50,225 nucleotides of DNA from an uncultured Schlesneria sp. Lineage in GTDB: Bacteria > Planctomycetota > Planctomycetia > Planctomycetales > Planctomycetaceae. The stretch lies in assembly GCA_903871875.1 (NCBI GenBank), contig CAIQIR010000018.1:1-50225 (forward strand). Direction: 5' to 3'. Positions within the stretch are counted from its first letter, which is position 1. Every line of letters starts with the position of its first letter. The position numbers and the translations under genes are program-made. The notes below the pieces were generated by a model. That model was not told the DNA's origin and made no database searches. It was given only the letters and a program-made list of their open reading frames with translations. Of the stretch, positions 1 to 10,198 are shown piece after piece.

Positions 1-842
1 CTGACGCGCTGCCGCACGTCAGTCGCCGTCTGCAGCGGCGAGGGATTTCGGTGGGCAGCGTGGGAATGTGGGTTTGATCGTCAGTGGACCCGAGGCGTTT
101 TTGTGTGCGAATCAGTTGGGGGGGGGAATCAGGGATGCTGGAACTTGCTCGGCCAGTGGATGCCAGACTCGGATGTGGTCGGATTGAGAAACAGCCTCAA
201 CGGCGAACGGTGCGGAACAGGGAGATCAAAGCTCCGCATCGTGCGACCGTGCTGGCCGTGATCGGCCAACGGATCCTGTGGTGGTTGTCGGCCGTGGCGA
301 GGTCGGCGAGGGGACTGGGGGGTCGCTGGTCTGACACTCGGCGTGGTTCGTATCGAGACCGCGTCCGGACTGGGGACTGGGTCAGCATCGAAGGCGGGGG
401 CGGGACTGACGAGCGTGGCGGCGGCGGTGGGTGGTACAGGAGTTGGATGCGGGGGGTGGGTTCGCTGGAGTGCCGAGATCGTCGTCTGACCGCTGACGCC
501 TTCTTTGTCCGCGCGAAAGAACTGTCCGTGCAGGTCCCGGCTGCCGGCCCCGTCGTGAAGGCAAATCGCCAAACACTACGAAATAGGGAACTTGGCCAAC
601 TTTGCCAAACGCAAAAGTGGCTCAAACGCTACAAAACAGGGATGTTTGCCAACTTGGCCAACTTGGCCAAGCAAATTTGCAAAAAATCGGGACCGCGGCA
701 AACGATCGATCGACGGGGTGGCTCGGTGGGGTGCAAATCGGGGTGCGGCGGACTACATTAATTGGCCTCTCTGTACCACTTTTGGGTGATTCTGAAAAAC
801 TCGGCGGATCGGTTGAGACACTTTATTTCGAGGAGATGATTG
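1..842. other. Long non-coding leader with G-tracts and TTGGCCAA repeats
   Basis: No convincing gene is seen here. Open frames exist on both strands, but their translations are Arg/Gly- or Pro/Arg-rich with no recognisable domain and no good ribosome site. Bases 118-126 are nine consecutive G, and several further G-tracts lie between about 300 and 470 on the plus strand. The 8-base palindrome TTGGCCAA occurs at 592-599, 654-661 and 663-670. The hydrolase gene at 843 starts downstream, so this stretch may include its promoter and control region. That is inference only. Confidence 0.5.
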
Positions 843-1700
843 ATGAAACTGGCCACTCTGTTAACGGATCGAGGACCGCGTGTTGTGGGTGTGGCGCTGG
901 ATGGCCGTTATGTCGACCTGTGCGAAGTCGATCCCAAGCTGCCCACGACGATGCGTGAGATTCTGACCGTTCCGGAAGGGTTGGCCGCAGCCGCACATGC
1001 TCTGGCGGCCGCCATGGTGAAGGGTCCGTTCGTCACCGGGAAACTGCTGGCTCCCGTCGGCAATCCCGACAAGGTGTTCTGCATCGGACTGAACTATCGC
1101 GATCATGCCATCGAAACGAATTCGCCGATTCCCAGCGAACCGGTGGTCTTCAGCAAATTCTCGCAGACCGTGATCGGCCCCGAAGAGGCGGTCATTCTGC
1201 CGAAAGTCTCGCACGAAGTGGATTACGAAGCCGAACTGGTCGTCATCATCGGCAAGCGGGGCAAGAACATTTCCAAAGCGAACGCCTTCTCGCACGTCGC
1301 CGGCTATACGGCGGGCAACGATGTGTCGGCTCGCGATTGGCAGAAGGGGCGACCGGGTGGACAGTGGCTGCTGGGCAAGACGCCCGACACATTCGCACCG
1401 ACCGGTCCTTATCTGGTGACGTCGGATGAAGTCGATCCGCACAACATCCGGATCGGTCTGCGATTGAACGGCGAAACCGTGCAGAACTCGTCGACCAAGG
1501 AACTGATCTTCGGTGTGGACGAAGTGATCGCCCATATCTCGCAGTTGATTACGCTGCAGCCTGGCGACCTGATCTTCACCGGGACTCCGCCCGGCGTGGG
1601 CGTGGCTCGCAAACCACCGCTGTTCCTGAAGGCCGGCGATCGGATGGAAGTCGATATCGAAAGCGTGGGCGTGCTGGTCAATCCCGTCGTGGCCGAGTAA
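843..1700 (+). CDS. Fumarylacetoacetate hydrolase (FAH) family protein
   Basis: Predicted cytoplasmic metal-dependent hydrolase, lyase or decarboxylase of the FAH superfamily, acting on a 2-oxo-acid type substrate such as an acylpyruvate or a 2-keto-enoate. The 285-residue protein has a short N-terminal domain and the C-terminal FAH fold. The metal-binding pattern is visible: E129 and E131 in DYEAELV, and D160 in GNDVSARD. The segment GLNYRDH (82-88) is also typical. A TTG lies one codon upstream at 840, but ATG 843 follows a GAGGAG ribosome site at 830-835 with good spacing. It stands alone, convergent with leuS, so no pathway context fixes the substrate. The family is certain; the exact reaction is not. 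Confidence 0.92.
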   Translation: MKLATLLTDRGPRVVGVALDGRYVDLCEVDPKLPTTMREILTVPEGLAAAAHALAAAMVKGPFVTGKLLAPVGNPDKVFCIGLNYRDHAIETNSPIPSEPVVFSKFSQTVIGPEEAVILPKVSHEVDYEAELVVIIGKRGKNISKANAFSHVAGYTAGNDVSARDWQKGRPGGQWLLGKTPDTFAPTGPYLVTSDEVDPHNIRIGLRLNGETVQNSSTKELIFGVDEVIAHISQLITLQPGDLIFTGTPPGVGVARKPPLFLKAGDRMEVDIESVGVLVNPVVAE

Positions 1701-1738
1701 CTCGCTGCGGGCAGCATCAATGGAAAAGATTCGCAACG

Positions 1739-1827
1739 GGATCGAGTCGATGACGGCGACGGCGGGCCCATCCACCACAGGGTTGATGGGCACCGCGTTG
1801 ATGCTCGTGGCGCCGTCGACTCGATCC
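1739..1827. repeat. Nested inverted repeat between convergent genes
   Basis: An outer 12-base arm at 1739-1750 (GGATCGAGTCGA) is perfectly complementary to 1816-1827. After a three-base bulge it continues as five more pairs (1754-1758 with 1811-1815). Inside, GCCCATC at 1766-1772 pairs with 1785-1791. The structure lies between the stop of the FAH gene (1700) and the stop of leuS (1846). No T-run follows on either strand, so it is not a textbook intrinsic terminator. It could still block convergent transcription or protect the mRNA 3' ends. Confidence 0.6.
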
Positions 1828-1845
1828 TGATGTGTCGTCGTCCGA

Positions 1846-4791
1846 TTATTTAACGACGAAGTTCACCATTTTTCCGGGGACGAACACCGTCTTCACGATC
1901 GTTTTGCCGGCCAGTTGGCCGGCGATCGTGGCATCCGCTTTGGCGGCCGCTTCGATCGCCGGTTGATCCGCGCCGGCAGGAACGGTGACTTTGCCGCGCA
2001 GCTTGCCGTTCAGCTGCACCGGGATTTCGACCTCCGTTTCGACCAGATATTTCTCGTCGTAGGTCGGCCACGATTCATAGGCGAGGGTTTTGGAATGCCC
2101 CAGCACGCCCCAGAGTTCTTCCGCGATGTGCGGAGCAAAAGGACTCAGCAACAGCACGAACGGCTCGATGACCGCACGGGGGCGAACATCCTGGGCGAGA
2201 AATTCGTTGACGAATTCCATCATGCGGCTGATGGCCGTGTTGAAGCCGGTCGATTCGACATCACGTGTCACCGCCTTGATCGTTCGATGCGCGACCCGCA
2301 ACTGCTCGGCAGTGGCCGGCACGTCTTGCACGGCGGGATTCAGTTTGACTTCGGTTTCGTGCTGCTCGTCGATGATCATGCGCCAGACTCGGCCGAGGAA
2401 GCGAGCAACGCCTTCCACGCCTTTCATGCTCCACGGCTTCACCGCTTCGAGCGGCCCCATGAACATCTCGTACAACCGCAACGAATCGGCGCCAAACTGG
2501 TCGACGACCACGTCCGGGTTGATGACGTTGCCGCGCGATTTCGACATCTTGTAAGCGCGGCTGTCGACAACGATCTGGGGCTGTTCTTTCAAGACGAACG
2601 AGTCCCCCTTCTTCTCGACCGCATCGACATCAAGCGTCACGGGCAACGCGACTTCACCCGTCTGTTCGACAATGCGCGTGGCCGTACCTTCTTCATCGAC
2701 ACTGGCCGTGAGGTCTCGGACCGAGATCCAGCGGCGCGGCGATCCGTCGGTCTTCGCACCCTGCGCTTCGCCCAACACGTAGCCCGTAAATTCGACCTCA
2801 CCCAGGATCATCCCCTGGTTGATCAATCGCTGGAACGGTTCGACGGTCGAGACATGGCCGCGATCGAACAACACCTTGTGCCAGAACCGCGAATAGAGCA
2901 AATGCAGCACGGCATGTTCTGCTCCGCCGACGTACAGATCGACCGGCAACCAGCTCTTCTCGATCGCCGGATCGAGAAACTGTTGACTGTTCTTCGGATC
3001 GGCAAATCGCAAGTAGTACCAGCACGAACCGGCCCATTGGGGCATGGTGTTGGTTTCTCGTTTCAGTCGAGTGCCGTCGGGGGCTGTCGCGTACAACCAG
3101 TCGTCCGGAGCTTTCGAGAGCATCGGGTCGGGCGTGCCGGTCGGTTTGAAATTGGCCATCTCGGGCAGGCGGACCGGCAACGATGCTTCGGGATCGGTGC
3201 GCAACAATCCGGTCGGCTGACCGGCGGCATCGAGCTCATGCCAGAGCGGAAACGGTTCGCCCCAGTATCGCTGACGCGAGAACAACCAGTCTCGCAAGCG
3301 ATAGTTGACCGCCTTGCGGCCCAGGCCACTCGCCTGAAGATCGCCGGTGATTTTCGCTTTGAATTCCAACGTGGGCAAGCCGGTGTAAGGTCCGGAATTG
3401 ACCGCCACGCCATGCTCAAAGAAGCCGGGCGTGCCATGCTGGGGCTGGTCCTTCGGAGCGACAACGGGTCGCACCTCAATCTGGAACACCGTGGCAAATT
3501 CGAGGTCGCGTTCGTCGTGCGCCGGAACCGCCATGATCGCCCCGGTGCCGTAGCTGATCAGCACGTAATCGGCGATCCAAATCGGAACCTGTTCGCCGTT
3601 GACGGGGTTGATCGCGTAGCCGCCGGTGAAGACACCGCTCTTTCCTTTGGCCAGGTCGGTGCGGTCGAGATCGCTTTTCGTCGCCGCCTGCTGTCGATAG
3701 CTGTCGACGGCGGCGCGCTGTTCGAGCGTGGTGAGTCGTTCCACGGCCGGATGCTCGGGGGCGAGCACCATGTAGGTGACGCCGAACAACGTGTCGGGAC
3801 GCGTCGTGTAGACACGAATCACGTCGCTGGCTGGATCCTGCGGAAAACCGGTTTTGGCTCGGGCCGATTTCCAGGCTTCGAACGCGGCTGGGGAGGTCGT
3901 CCCGCCGGCGCTGGCCGCGGAAGTTCCCACGAAGAAATCGACTTCGGCTCCTTCGCTACGGCCGATCCAGTTCTTCTGCATCGACTTGATCGATTCGGGC
4001 CAGTTCAGGTCGTCCAATTCCGCCGCCAACCGATCACCATAGGCCGTGATGCGGAGCAACCATTGGCGAAGTGGGACACGCTCGACGGGATGCCCGCCTC
4101 GTTCGCTTTTGCCATCGACAATTTCTTCGTTGGCGAGCACGGTTCCCAAGGCGGGACACCAATTGACGGGGGCTTCATGCTGGTAGGCCAGGCGATGGTG
4201 GTCCTGGTACCGTCGCACGGCTTCGGTTCCCTGCGATGTCACGTCGGCGGGAATCGGCAATTCAGCGATCGGACGTCCTTTGCCCGTGCGCGACTTTCCA
4301 TCGGGACCGGTCCAGACATGGCCGGGGTCGTACCACGTATCGAACAACTGCAAGAAGATCCACTGCGTCCAGCGGTAGTATTCGGGATCGGTCGTGGCAA
4401 ACTCACGACTCCAGTCATAGCTGAAGCCGAGAGATTTGAGTTGCCGTTTGAACGTTTCGATATTCTTGGCCGTGGTGACGGCGGGATGAGTGCCCGTCTT
4501 GATGGCGTAGTCTTCCGCCGGCAAACCGAAGGCGTCCCACCCCATCGGATGGAGGACTCGTTTACCCCGCATGCGGCCGAAACGACAGACAATGTCGGTC
4601 GCGGTGTAGCCTTCGGGATGTCCGACATGCAACCCGGCCCCCGAGGGATACGGAAACATGTCGAGGACATACAACTTGCCGGTCGACGCCGAATCCGTTT
4701 GGGCCAGGTCGACGTGGAACGTCTGATGCTGGTCCCAATAGGCCTGCCATTTCGCTTCAATGCGTTTGACTTCGTCGTCGTAACGAGGCAT
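1846..4791 (-). CDS. leuS: Leucyl-tRNA synthetase
   Basis: Charges tRNA-Leu with leucine in the cytoplasm (class Ia aminoacyl-tRNA synthetase). The 981-residue protein carries the HIGH-type motif within [11 protein letters not shown] (48-58), the editing domain with TTRPDT, the [15 protein letters not shown] stretch and KMSKS at about 748-752, followed by the anticodon-binding and C-terminal domains. It is longer than the roughly 860 residues of the E. coli enzyme. Part of the extra length is visible just before KMSKS, where the LeuRS-specific insertion normally sits. Codons TTA, CTA and TCA are absent, which leaves the codon-aligned antisense frame open throughout. Confidence 0.98.
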   Translation of the reverse strand: MPRYDDEVKRIEAKWQAYWDQHQTFHVDLAQTDSASTGKLYVLDMFPYPSGAGLHVGHPEGYTATDIVCRFGRMRGKRVLHPMGWDAFGLPAEDYAIKTGTHPAVTTAKNIETFKRQLKSLGFSYDWSREFATTDPEYYRWTQWIFLQLFDTWYDPGHVWTGPDGKSRTGKGRPIAELPIPADVTSQGTEAVRRYQDHHRLAYQHEAPVNWCPALGTVLANEEIVDGKSERGGHPVERVPLRQWLLRITAYGDRLAAELDDLNWPESIKSMQKNWIGRSEGAEVDFFVGTSAASAGGTTSPAAFEAWKSARAKTGFPQDPASDVIRVYTTRPDTLFGVTYMVLAPEHPAVERLTTLEQRAAVDSYRQQAATKSDLDRTDLAKGKSGVFTGGYAINPVNGEQVPIWIADYVLISYGTGAIMAVPAHDERDLEFATVFQIEVRPVVAPKDQPQHGTPGFFEHGVAVNSGPYTGLPTLEFKAKITGDLQASGLGRKAVNYRLRDWLFSRQRYWGEPFPLWHELDAAGQPTGLLRTDPEASLPVRLPEMANFKPTGTPDPMLSKAPDDWLYATAPDGTRLKRETNTMPQWAGSCWYYLRFADPKNSQQFLDPAIEKSWLPVDLYVGGAEHAVLHLLYSRFWHKVLFDRGHVSTVEPFQRLINQGMILGEVEFTGYVLGEAQGAKTDGSPRRWISVRDLTASVDEEGTATRIVEQTGEVALPVTLDVDAVEKKGDSFVLKEQPQIVVDSRAYKMSKSRGNVINPDVVVDQFGADSLRLYEMFMGPLEAVKPWSMKGVEGVARFLGRVWRMIIDEQHETEVKLNPAVQDVPATAEQLRVAHRTIKAVTRDVESTGFNTAISRMMEFVNEFLAQDVRPRAVIEPFVLLLSPFAPHIAEELWGVLGHSKTLAYESWPTYDEKYLVETEVEIPVQLNGKLRGKVTVPAGADQPAIEAAAKADATIAGQLAGKTIVKTVFVPGKMVNFVVK

Positions 4792-5157
4792 GGATCTGAT
4801 CCGTTTCCGTATTCAAAATGTTGGCAGAGAACGAAGGACAAGCGAGCCGACTGGCTGGGATCAACGAATTTCCGCCGGACTGAAGACACTCAGGAAGTTC
4901 CCGGGTTCGCCAACCGAGTGGTCAGTCGAGCGAAGTTCCCCGCCGTCCCGTCGCCTGATCGATTCGCCCTTGTTTCGCGAAGGCTGTTCTCTGTGAGGTT
5001 CACTAAGTTGTTAGGTTTACCGAGTTCCCGATTGATATTACCGCCGACTGATTCCATTCGTTCCACCGAGAACCCGATCGAGAGAATCTATCAGACCACA
5101 CAAAAAGAGGTAACTCGATCAGCCGTGGCGGCTTACCGAAATGGGCGATCCGTCAGG
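4792..5157. other. Intergenic spacer between purK and leuS
   Basis: This 366-base stretch holds no supported gene. It must contain the leuS promoter (read leftward), but no clear sigma-70 pair was identified. A 9-base perfect inverted repeat (5146-5154 with 5165-5173) straddles the purK stop codon. It lacks a following T-run. Confidence 0.5.
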
Positions 5158-6312
5158 TCATTCGGACGGATCGGGCGCCCCGCGCAGTGCGGTACGGGCT
5201 TCACGGGCAATCCGTTCTGCTTCGTCAACGGTCTTCGCCAGGACGGTCAGATGGCCCATCTTGCGGCCAATACGGGCTTCCTGCTTGCCGTACAAATGCA
5301 GCTTCAAATTCGGTTGACGCAGGGCGGCGGGCCAGTCGGGCGTACCAGCTTCCCAGACGTCACCCAGCAGGTTCGCCATCGCGGCGGGACTGCGAAGTTC
5401 GGTCGAACCCAGCGGCAAACCGCACACCGCTCGCACCTGCTGCTCGAACTGACAAGTGACATGGGCATCGATGGTCAAATGGCCCGAGTTGTGAGGCCGG
5501 GGCGCCGTTTCGTTGATCAGCAACTGCCTCGATTTCGTGACGAAGAACTCGACGCACAACACACCGACCACGTCCAGTTTTTCCAGGACGGCCCGAGCAA
5601 TCTCGACCGACGATTTGGCGATGGCGGGGGAAACGCGGGCGGGACAGACCGACACGTCCAGAATATGGTGACTGTGCGAATTGCCGATCGGTCCATAGCT
5701 GACAAACTGGCCGTCCAGGCCACGCACGCCGACGACGGAAAGTTCGCTTTCGAAGTCGATAAACGATTCGAGGATCGCCTGAGGAACATCCAATGCCGAC
5801 CAGGCCGATGCCGCGTCGTCCAGCGAACGCACGACCACCTGGCCCTTGCCGTCGTAACCCCAGTCGGCCGTTTTGAGCACCGAGGGGAGGCCTTGCTGCT
5901 TGAGTCCGGCCGTCAGTTCGGCGGCGGATTTCACGGCGACAAATGGAGTCACCGGCAGACCGGCGTCTCGCAAGAAGGTCTTCTCACGCAACCGATTCTG
6001 CGACGTGAACAGAACCTTGCCGGCCGGTCGCACCGGGCAATAGCGACTGCAGGCCTCGGTCGTTTCGGCCGGCACGTTCTCGAATTCAAACGTCACGACC
6101 GAGACGCCCTGAGCGAATTCGGCGATCTGGTCCAGGTCGTCATAGTCGGCCTGAACTTCCAGATCCGCAACCTGGCCCATGGGGGTGTTTTTCTCGGGCG
6201 AGAGCACGTGAACGCGGTAACCCAGGCGTCGAGCAGCGATGGCGAACATGCGTCCCAGTTGTCCGCTGCCCAGCATTCCCAGCGTCGCGCCGGGAAGAAT
6301 CGGAGTCGTCAT
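5158..6312 (-). CDS. purK: N5-carboxyaminoimidazole ribonucleotide synthase (PurK)
   Basis: Catalyses the ATP- and bicarbonate-dependent conversion of aminoimidazole ribonucleotide to N5-CAIR in purine biosynthesis. The 384-residue protein is an ATP-grasp enzyme. It starts with the nucleotide-binding loop [14 protein letters not shown], has [10 protein letters not shown] about 80 residues in, [12 protein letters not shown] in the ATP-grasp region, and [12 protein letters not shown] near the active site. The frame stays open upstream to 6693, but ATG 6312 matches the family start. It overlaps the purE stop by four bases (ATGA, 6309-6312), so the two genes are almost certainly translated together. 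Confidence 0.96.
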   Translation of the reverse strand: MTTPILPGATLGMLGSGQLGRMFAIAARRLGYRVHVLSPEKNTPMGQVADLEVQADYDDLDQIAEFAQGVSVVTFEFENVPAETTEACSRYCPVRPAGKVLFTSQNRLREKTFLRDAGLPVTPFVAVKSAAELTAGLKQQGLPSVLKTADWGYDGKGQVVVRSLDDAASAWSALDVPQAILESFIDFESELSVVGVRGLDGQFVSYGPIGNSHSHHILDVSVCPARVSPAIAKSSVEIARAVLEKLDVVGVLCVEFFVTKSRQLLINETAPRPHNSGHLTIDAHVTCQFEQQVRAVCGLPLGSTELRSPAAMANLLGDVWEAGTPDWPAALRQPNLKLHLYGKQEARIGRKMGHLTVLAKTVDEAERIAREARTALRGAPDPSE

Positions 6313-6809
6313 GGAAGCGATTCTCCCAATACACGATCTCGTTGGCGTTTTTGGAAGTCCTGTAGTTTGACTCGTAAGTCGGGCCGGCTGGTCGCCAGGA
6401 TCCGCACGGCGAGTAACCCCGCGTTTTTTGCTCCCGCTTCGCCGATCGCCAGCGTGGCGACGGGAATGCCTCCCGGCATCTGCACGATCGACAACAGCGA
6501 ATCCAGTCCGTTCAAAGCCTTGCTTTGCACCGGCACTCCCAGGACGGGCAGGACCGTTTGCGATGCGACCATGCCCGGCAGATGGGCGGCCCCCCCCGCG
6601 CCGGCAATGACCACTTCCAATCCGCGAGCTTCGGCGGTCGCCGCGTACTCGCCCATCAGTTCGGGCGTCCGATGCGCCGACACGATGCGGCATTCATGCG
6701 GAACCCCGAATTCCGTCAGCAGTTCCGCTGCGTGGCGCATCGTCTCCCAATCGGATTTACTGCCCATAATCACCCCCACACGGGGTGCGGGCGGGCGGGA
6801 ATTGGTCAT
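6309..6809 (-). CDS. purE: N5-CAIR mutase (PurE), class I
   Basis: Rearranges N5-CAIR to 4-carboxyaminoimidazole ribonucleotide, directly after the PurK step. The 166-residue protein shows the class I signatures [13 protein letters not shown] near the N-terminus, [10 protein letters not shown] and [12 protein letters not shown], with [20 protein letters not shown] further on. ATG 6809 is preferred because AGGA lies six bases upstream; in-frame upstream ATGs (for example 6824) lack this. It is the first gene of a purEK pair, 226 bases from the sigma-factor gene behind it. Confidence 0.96.
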   Translation of the reverse strand: MTNSRPPAPRVGVIMGSKSDWETMRHAAELLTEFGVPHECRIVSAHRTPELMGEYAATAEARGLEVVIAGAGGAAHLPGMVASQTVLPVLGVPVQSKALNGLDSLLSIVQMPGGIPVATLAIGEAGAKNAGLLAVRILATSRPDLRVKLQDFQKRQRDRVLGESLP

Positions 6810-7035
6810 CAAGCATCCTGTCATCGCAAGGGAACGGGCTCGGCGGCGGTGTTTCGAGCCACAGCACCGAAACGCCATGTTGGCGATTCCGGGCATAAGT
6901 TCAAGCGGTCGGCCACGGAACGACCAGGAAGTCGCACGGAAATATCAGGATTGGACGATTTCACGGAATCCTCGCGGCCAGCTGAGGCTTCCGCAGCCAA
7001 TCGATTCCACGGAACTTCGCAAGGGGTTGATCGGG

Positions 7036-7626
7036 TCAGCCCGAATCGGAAAGCAGCTCTTGCAGCTTCGACAATGTCCGCGTGAGGAGCACTCGTACGG
7101 CTCCGTCGGTCTTGGCAAAACGGTCAGCGATTTCCTTCGTGGGCAGTCCTTCGACATATCTCAATCGCAACAATTCCCGTTGTTCTTCGAGCAGATTGCG
7201 GATCGCTTCTTGCAGGTGCAGTTCTTTCTGGCCACGGGAAAACGCCTGGCTGGGCGAGGTCATGCTGGCCGCCAACAATTTGGCAAAACCGAACCCTTCG
7301 TCGCCGGCGGGGGCATCGATGGAGATTTCACGTTCGGCCGATCGCTTCTGTGCCGCCACATGATGACGATGTGCGTCGATGATCCGCTGTTCGGCCATTT
7401 GACACAGCAGTTTGAACGGATCGCGACCGGGCACGTCGAAGGTCGACAACGACCCCAAAGCCGCCAGAATGACTTCCTGCAAAATATCGTCCGGTTCCAG
7501 CTTCTTGCGCAGGGCCGGTCCCAGATTGTGCTGGATATAGGCCAACAGCTGCGGCCGCTTCGATTCCACGAAAATCGCGAGCTCTTCGCGATTCGTGCAC
7601 TGCGGCGATTCGTGCGGATCGGTCAT
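7036..7626 (-). CDS. RNA polymerase sigma factor, ECF type
   Basis: A 196-residue sigma-70 family protein, probably an extracytoplasmic-function-type regulator that directs RNA polymerase to a dedicated promoter set. Region 2 is recognisable around LEPDDILQEVILAALGSL, and region 4 as a C-terminal helix-turn-helix around RYVEGLPTKEIADRFA. ATG 7626 follows GGAAA with good spacing; upstream in-frame starts give an unlikely Leu-rich tail. It is divergent from a membrane Ser/Thr kinase 237 bases away, an arrangement known for planctomycete ECF/kinase pairs. The kinase may control this factor, but that is inferred from position only. Confidence 0.9.
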   Translation of the reverse strand: MTDPHESPQCTNREELAIFVESKRPQLLAYIQHNLGPALRKKLEPDDILQEVILAALGSLSTFDVPGRDPFKLLCQMAEQRIIDAHRHHVAAQKRSAEREISIDAPAGDEGFGFAKLLAASMTSPSQAFSRGQKELHLQEAIRNLLEEQRELLRLRYVEGLPTKEIADRFAKTDGAVRVLLTRTLSKLQELLSDSG

Positions 7627-7863
7627 CAGGTTTCCCGAGTTGTTTTGCCTCATCATCAGCAGCAGGAGCAGCAGTGGATCGGATCGAATGGAAAGCCCTT
7701 CAACCAGCACTATACCCGACGATCGCCCGCATCGCAGCCTGACAGGAGCGATTGGTACTGGACAGAGCAAATCGATCGGGCTACGTTCGTGGATGCGGAC
7801 AGCGCTGCCCCGTCTTGGATTCTGTGGCCCGGCCCTCGGTTTTTCTCGGATCAACGATCGATC

Positions 7864-10062
7864 GTGCCGATTTCCACCTCGCGACTTGCCGATGACAATT
7901 TGCCGCAGCTGGCCGCGGCGGTCGATACCTTTCTACAGGCCTGGCAGGAATCGCCCACGCCGCCCCTGATTGCCGAATACCTCGATGCCTGTGATACGTC
8001 GCTACGACCGCTGCTGGCAGCCGAACTGGTCAAAATCGATCTCGAGCAGCGGTGGCAACGAGGCCTCAGACGGCTGATCGAAGACTATGTCGAGGAGATC
8101 CCTGAACTGAACGATCAGGTCACTCCGGCGCTGATCCTCGAAGAATTCCACGCTCGTAAGCTGGCCGGCGACACGGTCACGACGAACGAGTTCTTCGTTC
8201 GCTTTCCGGAATTGCGGGCGTCGCTGGAACATCTGCTGGCGGTCGATCCGATGCTGCAAACCAATTCTGGCGGGGATACCGTCGTTTCACCCGCCTTCGG
8301 CTTGTCGCCCGGTGAATCGATCGATGATTTCGATCTGTTGCTGATGCTGGGCCGCGGCGCCTTCGCGACGGTGTTTCTGGCTCGACAGCGCTCGATGCAG
8401 CGGATCGTCGCCGTCAAAATCTCGACCGATAAAGGCGACGAACCCCAGACGCTGGCCCAACTGGATCACAACAACATCGTTCGCGTTTACGATCAACGAT
8501 CGATTGCCGGACGCGGATTGCGGCTGCTGTACATGCAATATGCGTCTGGAGGGACGCTCGCCAGTGTCATTCAATCGCTGCAGGAAATGCCGCGAGAAAC
8601 CTGGAGCGGTCAGCAATACCTGCAAGCCATCGATCAGTCGCTGGATTTCCGCGGTGAATCGCCGCCGACGGAATCATCGACTCGGCAGAAAGTGGCGGGG
8701 ATGACGTGGGCTCAGGTCGTCTGCTGGATCACGGCCCAATTGAGCCGGGCACTGGACTATGCTCATCGGCAGGGCGTCTTGCATCGCGATCTGAAGCCGG
8801 CGAATGTGCTGCTGACGGCGGAAGGCGTGCCCAAACTGGCCGACTTCAACATCAGCTTCAGCAAGAATCTGGAAGGATCGTCGGCGCTGGCCAATTTCGG
8901 AGGCAGCCTGGCCTATATGTCGCCCGAACAACTGGAAGCCGTTGATCCGCAGCACGAACGCACGGCGGATGGACTCGACGGTCGCAGCGATTTGTATTCG
9001 CTGGGAGTGCTGACCTGGCAACTGCTGTCGGGCGAAATGCCATTCCCGCACGACACCGATGGATCCGGCCGTTATCCGCTGCTGGGCAAAATGGTCGAAA
9101 CTCGTCGTCGCGGCCCTGTGTCAGTCTCGACCCTCTCGCGCCGCGAGGGACTTGGTCTGCCTGACATCTTGCAGCGCTGTTTGACGCCGGAGCCCGAACA
9201 CCGATTTCAGACGGGCCTGGAGTTGGCTCATGAACTGGAATTGTGCCTGCAACCTGATGCCAAGGAATTGCTGCATCCCACTGCCGGAGGTTGGAAGTCG
9301 CTGGTCAGACGGTTTCCACTGGTCACAGTGACGCTGCTGACACTGATTCCCAATCTGATCGGAGCGATCTTCAATTTCCTGTACAACCAGCGGGAGATCA
9401 TTGAACGGTTGCCGGATGCCGAACCGACGTTTATGCGGATCCAGACAATCATCAATTCGATCGTGTTCCCCGTCGGAATTCTGAGCGCCGGCTGGCTGGC
9501 CGGTTCCGTCACGAAAGCGACCCGGACCTGTTCGGTGCGAAAACTGTCCGCCAGCGAATTGGCCGAACAGCGACGACGCTGTTTGAACCTGGGAAATGTG
9601 GCAGCTGCCGTGGGTCTGACGCTGTGGTTGATTGCAGCTCCGGCGTACCCCATTTCCTTGCACCTGATGCTGGGTAGCGTCCCTGTTGAGATCTATATCC
9701 ATTTCATGGCGTCGCTGGCCATCTGCGGTTTGATCGCGGCGGCATTTCCGTTTTTCGGAGTGACGCTGGTCGCCGTGCGTTGCTTCTATCCGTCATTATT
9801 TGATCGAGCATCCATGAACGCCGGGGATCGGCTGGGATTGTTGCGTCTGTTGCGGCAAACGTGGTTGTACTTGGTCATTGCGGCCGCCGTGCCGATGCTG
9901 GCCATTGTCATTCTGGCTGTGGCGGAACCAGACCGCCGGGCTGCGTTGGTGATTCTGGCCGCCGGCGGCCTGGTGGGATACGGCATCGCCGTCACCGCGT
10001 TCCGCACCGTCCAGGCGGATCTGAGTGTCTTGATTCGAACGCTGGTTGAGAAAGCTGACTGA
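7864..10062 (+). CDS. Transmembrane Ser/Thr protein kinase with DFN in place of DFG
   Basis: A Hanks-type kinase of about 732 residues. An N-terminal region of about 150 residues precedes the kinase domain (about 154-460). Visible motifs are the glycine loop LGRGAFATVF, K185 in VAVK, HRDLKPAN with D309, and YMSPEQ. The metal-binding DFG is DFN (327-329). The C-terminal 250 residues carry about six hydrophobic segments, so the kinase is membrane-anchored. GTG 7864 is the most likely start because no in-frame ATG lies nearby; GTG 7789 is possible. The frame stays open leftward to 1915, antisense to leuS, purK, purE and the sigma gene, but that extension is not believable protein. It is divergent from the sigma-factor gene. 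Confidence 0.88.
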   Translation: MPISTSRLADDNLPQLAAAVDTFLQAWQESPTPPLIAEYLDACDTSLRPLLAAELVKIDLEQRWQRGLRRLIEDYVEEIPELNDQVTPALILEEFHARKLAGDTVTTNEFFVRFPELRASLEHLLAVDPMLQTNSGGDTVVSPAFGLSPGESIDDFDLLLMLGRGAFATVFLARQRSMQRIVAVKISTDKGDEPQTLAQLDHNNIVRVYDQRSIAGRGLRLLYMQYASGGTLASVIQSLQEMPRETWSGQQYLQAIDQSLDFRGESPPTESSTRQKVAGMTWAQVVCWITAQLSRALDYAHRQGVLHRDLKPANVLLTAEGVPKLADFNISFSKNLEGSSALANFGGSLAYMSPEQLEAVDPQHERTADGLDGRSDLYSLGVLTWQLLSGEMPFPHDTDGSGRYPLLGKMVETRRRGPVSVSTLSRREGLGLPDILQRCLTPEPEHRFQTGLELAHELELCLQPDAKELLHPTAGGWKSLVRRFPLVTVTLLTLIPNLIGAIFNFLYNQREIIERLPDAEPTFMRIQTIINSIVFPVGILSAGWLAGSVTKATRTCSVRKLSASELAEQRRRCLNLGNVAAAVGLTLWLIAAPAYPISLHLMLGSVPVEIYIHFMASLAICGLIAAAFPFFGVTLVAVRCFYPSLFDRASMNAGDRLGLLRLLRQTWLYLVIAAAVPMLAIVILAVAEPDRRAALVILAAGGLVGYGIAVTAFRTVQADLSVLIRTLVEKAD

Positions 10063-10119
10063 TCGTGTTCATCCTCGCGCGACTCAAACAACCTGCCCAG
10101 AGAATTACCCCAAAAAGAA

Positions 10120-10159
10120 AAACCCCTCTGGCAAATCTTTCGATTCATCAGAGGGGTTT
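10120..10159 (-). terminator. Intrinsic terminator of the Gly-rich protein gene
   Basis: A perfect 11-base stem (AAACCCCTCTG at 10120-10130 with 10149-10159) encloses an 18-base loop. On the minus strand it is followed by TTTTTCTTTTT, and it lies 40 bases beyond the stop codon at 10199. The plus strand has only TTT after the stem, so it is weaker for the convergent kinase gene. Confidence 0.85.
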
Positions 10160-10198
10160 CGAGGAATCAGAGAAGTCGAGCTCTCAAGATGTTTTTCC

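Noticed and set aside
84-761. Open frame of 225 codons near the left edge, and overlapping minus-strand frames
   Set aside because: Arg/Gly- or Pro/Arg-rich translations, no ribosome site, no domains, and several mutually overlapping frames. These are typical of open frames in GC-rich spacer DNA.
861-1793. 310-codon minus-strand frame over the FAH gene
   Set aside because: Antisense shadow of a clear FAH-family gene; no recognisable features.
5146-5173. Hairpin at the end of purK as an intrinsic terminator
   Set aside because: A perfect 9-base stem, but it includes the stop codon in its loop region and has no T-run on the minus strand.
5158-6693. 511-residue version of PurK
   Set aside because: The extra 127 N-terminal residues are purE read in another frame. 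ATG 6312 fits the family and overlaps the purE stop.
1915-10062. A single 2715-codon plus-strand open frame
   Set aside because: Only its last part (from about 7864) encodes a recognisable protein. The rest is the antisense of leuS, purK, purE and a sigma factor, and the translation there has no known domain.
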